Positions 27,183-30,160 of a DNA stretch of 30,160 bases are shown here, one piece after another. This DNA comes from JBCDCB01 sp039182735 (GTDB lineage Bacteria; Planctomycetota; Phycisphaerae; Phycisphaerales; UBA1924), in the NCBI GenBank assembly GCA_039182735.1, contig JBCDCB010000040.1:1-30160 (forward strand), given 5' to 3'. Each line of letters begins with the position of its first letter. Position 1 is the first letter of the stretch. The notes below the pieces were generated by a model. The model ran no database searches. It had not been told where the DNA came from and saw only the letters and a list, made by a program, of their open reading frames with translations. The position numbers and the translations under genes were made by a program.

Positions 27183-29866
27183 AGATGCGCATCGTTGCTG
27201 CGTCGTTGCTGATGGCGTCGGGGGCGCTGGCGAGCCGCCCGGAGAACCCGGCGAGCGCCGACGTCCCGCCGATCGAGCCGCCCAACACGCTGGAGAGCGT
27301 GCTTCGCGCGACGTCCGCCGCGTACTTGAGCGATCAGGAGAAGTCCGCTCTGCGCGTCTTCCACGGGCTGTGGACCACTGAAGACCTCGAAACGCCGGGA
27401 AATCGTGCGCGCGCGGCATTGATCGCCGGCGTGTGGGACGATCCGGTCTTTGAAGTCGAAACCATCGGCGCGACGCTCCGCGCCGAGGCCGCCATCGAGC
27501 GCGGCGAGCTGCGCGAAGCGCTCGAGATGCTCGTCGGCGAGAACACACTGCGCGCGCAGCGCCTGCGTGTGCAGGCGCTGGATCTGCTCGGGCGGTTTGA
27601 CGAGGCGGATGCGGCGGCCGAGCCGATCGTGTCGCGCATGCTGCGCGAGCAGGTCGGTGCGCCGGGCCTGACCGATGGTGTGCGCGGTCTGATCACGCGT
27701 TCGCGCTACGAGGCGGCGACGCGGTCGGACTACGAGAACAAGCAGCGTCTGCTGAGCCGGGCGCACCAGGAACTCGATCGCCTGTACTGGCCGGCGGTGC
27801 TGGCGGAGGCGTCGCTGCTGCGGAGCAAGGACGCGTTCAGCGATTCGCAGGCCGCGGCGTTGCAGTCGCTGGCGATGAACCCGCGCAGCGCGGGCTCGTG
27901 GTCGCTGCTCGGGCGCGCCGCGGTCGATTCGTTCGCCGTGGACAACGTCGAGGCGATCGCGCAGCGCCTCGAACGACTCGACGACGCGCTCACGGGTGAT
28001 CGGCTGGCGAACCCGTACGCCGCCGAGATCCGCGCGCGGATGTGGCTGCGCCAGAACGAGCCCGACGCGGCGGCGAGCGAGGTGGACGCGGCGCTGCAGC
28101 GCTACCCGATGCGCCGCCAGCTGCTCGCGCTGCGCACCGCGATCAGCGCGCTCAAGTACGACGACCAGGACCTCGCGTCGCGCCTCGCCGCCTTCGAGGA
28201 CCTCTCACCGGGCTCCGCGCTCGCGCACTTCGAGGTGGGCAAGGCGCTCTCCGATGCGCGTCAGTACGAGATGTCGGCGGGCTACCTCGAAGAGGCCAGC
28301 GCCCGCCTGCCCAACTGGGCCGCGCCGATCATCGAGCTCGGTCTGATGGAGATGCAATCGGGGCGCGACGATCGCGCGCTCACCGCGCTGCGTCGCGCGA
28401 CGCAGCTCGACCCCTTCAACGTGCGCGCGCGCAACTCGCTGCGCCTGGCGGAAGACCTGCTGTCGTGGCCGCGGCTGGAGACGGAGCACTTCATCGTGCG
28501 CTACCCGCCGGGCGAGTCGGAGGCGTGGGCGCGCACGATGGGCGCACAGCTCGACGATATGCACGACGTGGTGGTGGCGGACGTGGGCCACGAGCCGAGC
28601 CGCAAGACTGTTTTCGAGCTGATGCCCACGCACGAGGAGTTCGCCGTGCGCATCACGGGCTTGCCGGGGATCCACACGTTCGCGGCGTGTACGGGCCCGG
28701 TGATCGCGATGGAGTCGCCCCGCGTCGGCGTGCGACACAAGGCGGGCGAGTACGACTGGCTGCGCGTCGCGCGCCACGAGTACGCGCACACCGTCACGCT
28801 GAGCCGAACGAAGAACCGTATCCCGCACTGGTTCACGGAGGCGGCGGCGGTGCACCTGGAGCTGGCGCCGCGCGATTTTGCGCGCTGCCGCCTGCTGTAC
28901 GACGCGCTGGAGAAGGGCGAGCTCTTCGACCTGCTCGAGATCAACATCGCCTTCGTGCGCCCGGAGCGCCCGCAGGACCGCTCGCTCGCGTACGCGCAGG
29001 GTCACTGGATGTACGAGTTCATCGTCGAGCGATGGGGGCTCGAAGCGCCGCAGCGGTTGATGGACGCCTACGCCGCGGGTGAGCGCGAGCTCGCCGCGTT
29101 CGAGCGCATCCTCGGGCTCGGGCGCGAGGGCTTCCGCGAGGCGTTCCTCGACTGGGCCCGCGCTGACGCCGCCACCTGGGGCATGCGCGGCACGCCCACG
29201 CTCCGCTCGCTGCGAGTCGATGCAACGCTCGAAGATGAGCAGCTCGGCGCCATCGCGATCGAGGAGTTGTTCGGCCTCGGGCGCGAAGTTGCCGAGGCGA
29301 GCGCGCACCAGTTCGGCGTGCCCCGTTTCGATATCCCACTCGCCTCGCCCACGCCGGAACTGGTCGAGCAGTGGCTCTTCGATCACCCGGAGCATCCGGA
29401 AGTGCTCGAGGCCGCGGTGCGCCAGGAGCTGCAGTTCAACGAGGGTCAGGTGGACGAGTTCATGATCCCGCTGCTCGAGCGGTACGCCGCGGCGCGCCCG
29501 GTTGACGACATGCCGCACCGCCATCTCGCGCGCTACTACCTCGCGGCAGGCGAGGCGGAGAAGGCGATCCCGCACTTGGAGTACCTCGACGCGCGCGAGA
29601 CGTACGCGTCGGCCTACGCCGTGGCGCTCGCGAAGCAATACTCGAGCATGCAGCGTCTGGATGATGCGCTCGTCAAGGCGCAGCGCGCGGTGAACATCGC
29701 GCCGTACAGCGCGGACCATCGCGAGCTCGCGGCGACCATCGCGCTGCGCGCGCGCAACTTTGATGAGGCGCGCCGACAGCTGGAGGCGCTCACGCTCCTG
29801 GAGCCGGATCGCGACCGCCATCGCCAGCGGCTCGAAGCGCTGGATCGGTTGCAGAACGCGGGCTGA
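27179..29866 (+). CDS. Exported TPR protein with gluzincin (peptidase MA-like) domain
   Basis: An 895-residue exported protein combining tetratricopeptide repeats with a metallopeptidase domain. A signal peptide covers about residues 1-20. TPR-type helices run from about 95 to 425 (A-L-Q-S-L-A-M-N-P-R-S-A-G-S-W, then A-L-T-A-L-R-R-A-T-Q-L-D-P-F-N). The catalytic domain starts near E-H-F-I-V-R-Y-P, with zinc motif H533-E-Y-A-H537 and the third ligand Glu554 in W-F-T-E-A-A-A-V-H-L, the gluzincin arrangement. TPR helices resume from about 770 to the C-terminus (A-L-V-K-A-Q-R-A-V-N-I-A-P-Y). All metal ligands are present, so activity is plausible. GAGGAGG at 27165-27171 is 7 bases before the GTG start. 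It is coupled to the LolA-like gene. The substrate is unknown. Confidence 0.88.
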   Translation: MKMRIVAASLLMASGALASRPENPASADVPPIEPPNTLESVLRATSAAYLSDQEKSALRVFHGLWTTEDLETPGNRARAALIAGVWDDPVFEVETIGATLRAEAAIERGELREALEMLVGENTLRAQRLRVQALDLLGRFDEADAAAEPIVSRMLREQVGAPGLTDGVRGLITRSRYEAATRSDYENKQRLLSRAHQELDRLYWPAVLAEASLLRSKDAFSDSQAAALQSLAMNPRSAGSWSLLGRAAVDSFAVDNVEAIAQRLERLDDALTGDRLANPYAAEIRARMWLRQNEPDAAASEVDAALQRYPMRRQLLALRTAISALKYDDQDLASRLAAFEDLSPGSALAHFEVGKALSDARQYEMSAGYLEEASARLPNWAAPIIELGLMEMQSGRDDRALTALRRATQLDPFNVRARNSLRLAEDLLSWPRLETEHFIVRYPPGESEAWARTMGAQLDDMHDVVVADVGHEPSRKTVFELMPTHEEFAVRITGLPGIHTFAACTGPVIAMESPRVGVRHKAGEYDWLRVARHEYAHTVTLSRTKNRIPHWFTEAAAVHLELAPRDFARCRLLYDALEKGELFDLLEINIAFVRPERPQDRSLAYAQGHWMYEFIVERWGLEAPQRLMDAYAAGERELAAFERILGLGREGFREAFLDWARADAATWGMRGTPTLRSLRVDATLEDEQLGAIAIEELFGLGREVAEASAHQFGVPRFDIPLASPTPELVEQWLFDHPEHPEVLEAAVRQELQFNEGQVDEFMIPLLERYAAARPVDDMPHRHLARYYLAAGEAEKAIPHLEYLDARETYASAYAVALAKQYSSMQRLDDALVKAQRAVNIAPYSADHRELAATIALRARNFDEARRQLEALTLLEPDRDRHRQRLEALDRLQNAG

Positions 29867-29948
29867 GGAGGTTCACCGCAGATGCCCGGAGTACGCGGAG
29901 CGGGATGGGGTCTTGGGTTTGGGATGTTGGAACTGGGGTTCGGGGTCT

Positions 29949-29974
29949 GACGAGCCGCGACCGTGTGGGAGCGG
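29949..29974. repeat. REP-like element, third copy
   Basis: Same 26-base unit as the arms at 9666-9691 and 9717-9742, differing at four positions from each. The orientation is that of the left arm. Confidence 0.7.
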
Positions 29975-30004
29975 GGCTTTCTGAGTCTCCCCAATCTCGT
30001 GGGA

Positions 30005-30160
30005 CGGGCATCTTGCCCGCCACCTACGCACTCTCCTCTGAGTGTGGCACCGGCACCTTGTGAGCCGGTGCTCATGCGCGTTCTCGATCATCGAGCCACT
30101 GCCGGATAAGCCAGCAGTGCCACACGGAGTAGAGGGAGAAGTAGACGGGCAAGATGCCCG
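30005..30160. repeat. Two inverted CGGGCA-N3-TGCCCG copies bracketing two hairpins
   Basis: Copies at 30005-30019 and 30146-30160 are inverted with respect to each other (loops TCT and AGA). Between them lie the 30047-30071 and 30097-30119 hairpins. The layout resembles a short nonautonomous element, though no target-site duplication can be judged because the window ends there. Confidence 0.55.

Larger units (their letters stand above)
29867..30160. repeat. Intergenic island of palindromic repeats
   Basis: No gene is visible. Listed left to right: a REP-like element at 29949-29974 (matches both arms of the 9666-9742 repeat at 22 of 26 positions); a CGGGCA-TCT-TGCCCG hairpin at 30005-30019; a GCACCGGC/GCCGGTGC hairpin with a 9-base loop at 30047-30071; a CACTGCCGG/CCAGCAGTG hairpin (one mismatch) at 30097-30119; and CGGGCA-AGA-TGCCCG at 30146-30160, which is the reverse complement of the second. 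The last runs to the window edge, so the island may continue. Confidence 0.75.

Noticed and set aside
24426..27548. Minus-strand open frame of about 1,040 codons
   Set aside because: Opposite to nuoH, ruvX and the LolA-like gene, whose motifs are clear. Composition (charged, Arg/His/Asp-rich) is that of a high-GC shadow frame.
28205..29821. Minus-strand open frame of about 538 codons
   Set aside because: Antisense to the metallopeptidase gene; same shadow composition.
29867..30160. CRISPR array
   Set aside because: The repeats are different hairpins without regular spacing or equal-sized spacers.

Overview
The window is a GC-rich bacterial chromosome segment, most likely from a planctomycete of the Phycisphaerae type. 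This rests on an overall reading: very high GC with strong GC3, an LPS-exporting (diderm) cell plan (LptB, lipoproteins, a LolA-like protein), menaquinone made by the futalosine route (MqnA), large secreted PQQ-propeller and TPR proteins, paired DUF4870 proteins, and dispersed palindromic repeats whose translations (PLPHGRGS, GQDARPT) I associate with planctomycete genomes. No rRNA, tRNA, CRISPR array, phage or transposase gene was seen. Most of it is ordinary, tightly packed core chromosome.

Layout. 1-5034 (minus): a huge secreted PQQ/TPR protein followed by an overlapping FKBP-type isomerase lipoprotein. 5179-6706: a DUF5658-type membrane protein converging on pdxA. 6810-9065 (plus): two tandem DUF4870 membrane proteins, then lptB and a PEGA-domain lipoprotein. 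9035-9712 (minus): a NeuD/PglD-like acyltransferase whose 5' end lies in a REP-like inverted repeat. 9775-12479: mqnA converging on a TrkH/KtrB potassium channel subunit. 12491-14581 (minus): a membrane-anchored beta-rich protein and an unusual sigma-70-like protein. 14712-17155 (plus): dprA, a 644-bp control region, and lexA. 17242-21358: an SDR, SDR-type L-threonine 3-dehydrogenase, a DUF1579 protein and glycyl-tRNA synthetase. 21464-22474: an alpha/beta hydrolase converging on a [2Fe-2S] BFD-like protein. 22511-26307: aroC, an RmlD-like reductase, nuoH and ruvX in one overlapping run. 26346-29866: a LolA-like secreted protein and a large TPR metallopeptidase. 29867-30160: a cluster of palindromic repeats.

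Gene expression pattern. Ten genes that begin transcription units have a TANNNT -10 box only 5 to 9 bases before the start codon and no Shine-Dalgarno sequence, which predicts leaderless mRNAs. Most genes without this box have a purine-rich ribosome binding site instead. Four convergent pairs overlap at their 3' ends by 7 to 31 bp.

How genes may work together. AroC makes chorismate, MqnA diverts chorismate into menaquinone, and NuoH is the quinone-site membrane subunit of complex I, so three steps around quinone are present though not in one operon. LptB with the PEGA lipoprotein, and the LolA-like protein with the metallopeptidase, are translationally coupled envelope pairs. DprA and LexA are both DNA-transaction genes in the same direction. 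I found no complete new defence or biosynthetic system. The most noteworthy items are the leaderless promoter signature, the sigma-like regulator with its surface-protein neighbour, the lexA upstream region, the Walker B change in LptB and the repeat elements.
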